NCBI GenBank assembly: GCA_023133395.1
Contig: JAGLWO010000115.1
Location: 1 to 7,239, forward strand
DNA from: Candidatus Cloacimonadota bacterium
GTDB taxonomy: Bacteria > Cloacimonadota > Cloacimonadia > Cloacimonadales > TCS61
Direction of reading: 5' to 3'
Length of the DNA: 7,239 bases
The notes under the pieces are model-generated. The model ran no database searches. It saw only the letters and a program-made list of their open reading frames with translations, and was not told the DNA's origin. Of the stretch, positions 6,649 through 7,239 are shown in pieces (the stretch's first letter is position 1; each line of letters opens with the position of its first letter). A program made the position numbers and the translations under genes.

Positions 6649-6674
6649 AAAATTTGTTGGTTATAGTTTGTGTT
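6625..6674 (+). repeat. Imperfect hairpin spanning the grpE stop codon
   Basis: Bases 6625-6645 (A/C-rich, the end of grpE) can pair with 6654-6674 (T/G-rich) in 17 of 21 positions. The mismatches are at 6627, 6634, 6636 and 6640. The 8-nt loop TAAAAAAT begins with the TAA stop codon. Only about five pairs are G-C and no T-run follows, so it is not a standard intrinsic terminator. It could mark an mRNA processing or stability site between grpE and dnaK, or simply reflect skewed composition. Confidence 0.35.
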
Positions 6675-6683
6675 TGTTAATTG

Positions 6684-6689
6684 TATAAT
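6684..6689 (+). promoter_or_regulatory. Possible -10 box of an internal dnaK promoter
   Basis: A perfect TATAAT lies 78 bp before the dnaK ATG in the 119-bp grpE-dnaK gap. No good -35 box sits 16-18 nt upstream (6661-6666 reads TTATAG), and the region is very AT-rich, so this may be chance. If real, it would give dnaK expression independent of CIRCE. Confidence 0.22.
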
Positions 6690-6767
6690 GGTTAAAAGTT
6701 TTTAGTTCTTGTTAGATATTGTTAGTTGCAAAAAAAATAAAATTATTAAAAAATATTTGGAGGAAAA

Positions 6768-7239
6768 ATGGAAAAAATAATCGGAATCGACCTGGGTACA
6801 ACCAACTCCTGCGTAAGTGTGATGGAAGGTGGTAAACCGATCGTGATACAGAATGCTGAAGGAAGTAGAACTACTCCATCCATCGTTGCATTCACAAAAG
6901 ATAAGGAAAGACTGGTCGGTCAGCTTGCAAAACGTCAAGCAGTGACAAACCCAAAAAATACAATCTCATCTATCAAGAGATTCATGGGTCGCAAACTTAA
7001 TGAAGTGGGTTCTGAAATTAAAAATGTGAACTATCAGGTTAAAGGTGGCAAATATGGCGAAGCAATTATTCATATTGATTCAGAAAACAAAGATTATACA
7101 CCTCAAGAAATATCTGCAATGATCCTTACAAAAATGAAAGAAACAGCAGAAGCTCATCTTGGAACTAAAGTCACTGAAGCTGTTATAACTATTCCCGCAT
7201 ATTTCAACGATGCCCAAAGACAGGCTACAAAAGATGCAG
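6768..7239 (+). CDS. dnaK: Molecular chaperone DnaK (Hsp70), N-terminal part
   Basis: The open frame runs off the right edge after 157 complete codons, about a quarter of the usual 610-640 residues. The visible part is the start of the ATPase domain. It shows the phosphate-1 loop IGIDLGTTNSCV (5-16), the RTTPS motif (34-38), the catalytic Lys70 in the SSIKRFMGR stretch, and VITIPAYFNDAQRQATKDA (139-157) with Pro143, the conserved interdomain switch proline; this numbering coincides with E. coli DnaK. The start ATG has GGAGG (6759-6763) 4 nt upstream. DnaK binds exposed hydrophobic stretches of unfolded proteins in the cytoplasm in an ATP-driven cycle with DnaJ and GrpE. It is third in the CIRCE-controlled operon, separated from grpE by 119 bp, more than expected for tight coupling. 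DnaJ is not in the window and may follow. Confidence 0.97.
   Translation, partial: MEKIIGIDLGTTNSCVSVMEGGKPIVIQNAEGSRTTPSIVAFTKDKERLVGQLAKRQAVTNPKNTISSIKRFMGRKLNEVGSEIKNVNYQVKGGKYGEAIIHIDSENKDYTPQEISAMILTKMKETAEAHLGTKVTEAVITIPAYFNDAQRQATKDA

Noticed and set aside
6702..6938. Minus-strand open frame opposite the dnaK start
   Set aside because: Lies over the unmistakable DnaK N-terminus; no support.
1..7239. CRISPR array, tRNA, rRNA, insertion sequence or known defence system
   Set aside because: No regularly spaced repeats, no cloverleaf or rRNA motifs, and no transposase or nuclease motifs were seen on either strand.

Overview
The window is AT-rich and has two unlike halves. From about 2.49 kb rightward it is a conserved chromosomal block: an exported S9 serine peptidase, then the heat-shock operon hrcA-grpE-dnaK (dnaK runs off the right edge). 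The left 2.3 kb is accessory-looking: the tail of a surface-type protein, an exported protein whose C-terminal amidase-like domain breaks off part-way, a structured GC-richer patch at that break, and an unrecognised membrane-anchored protein on the minus strand. The low GC, the Sec signal peptides and above all the C-terminal module of the first protein (W-x(10)-Y-x-I-Y-S-S-x-N-P-Y pattern) suggest a member of the FCB side of the tree, perhaps Cloacimonadota or a related candidate phylum. That placement is an inference and is only moderately secure.

Layout: 1-357 tail of a secreted/surface protein (+). 358-471 AT-rich spacer holding a small dyad at 411-421. 472-1422 exported HEAT-like/Amidase_6-like protein (+), truncated. 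1378-1454 imperfect nested inverted repeats over its 3' end. 1493-2245 membrane-anchored unknown (-), convergent with the preceding gene. 2246-2486 divergent spacer with a good minus-strand promoter (TTGACA/TATAAA) and a 16-bp bulged hairpin just after its expected transcription start. 2487-4874 glutamyl-endopeptidase-like S9 peptidase (+). 4875-5026 heat-shock control region: an intact CIRCE operator, a sigma70-type promoter just before it, and an extra CIRCE left arm 57 bp upstream. 5027-6076 hrcA, 6073-6648 grpE (4-nt overlap), a 119-bp gap with an imperfect hairpin around the grpE stop codon, and 6768-7239+ dnaK.

How the genes work together: HrcA represses its own operon by binding CIRCE. 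GrpE is the nucleotide-exchange factor for the DnaK chaperone. When unfolded protein accumulates, HrcA loses activity and the operon is induced. The peptidase upstream ends 152 bp before hrcA with the CIRCE promoter in between, so it is probably not part of the heat-shock operon. I did not find a clearly new defence or mobile system. The most unusual items are the structured patch that coincides with the broken amidase gene, the apparent second (degenerate) CIRCE overlapping the hrcA -35 box, and the hairpin spanning the grpE stop codon.
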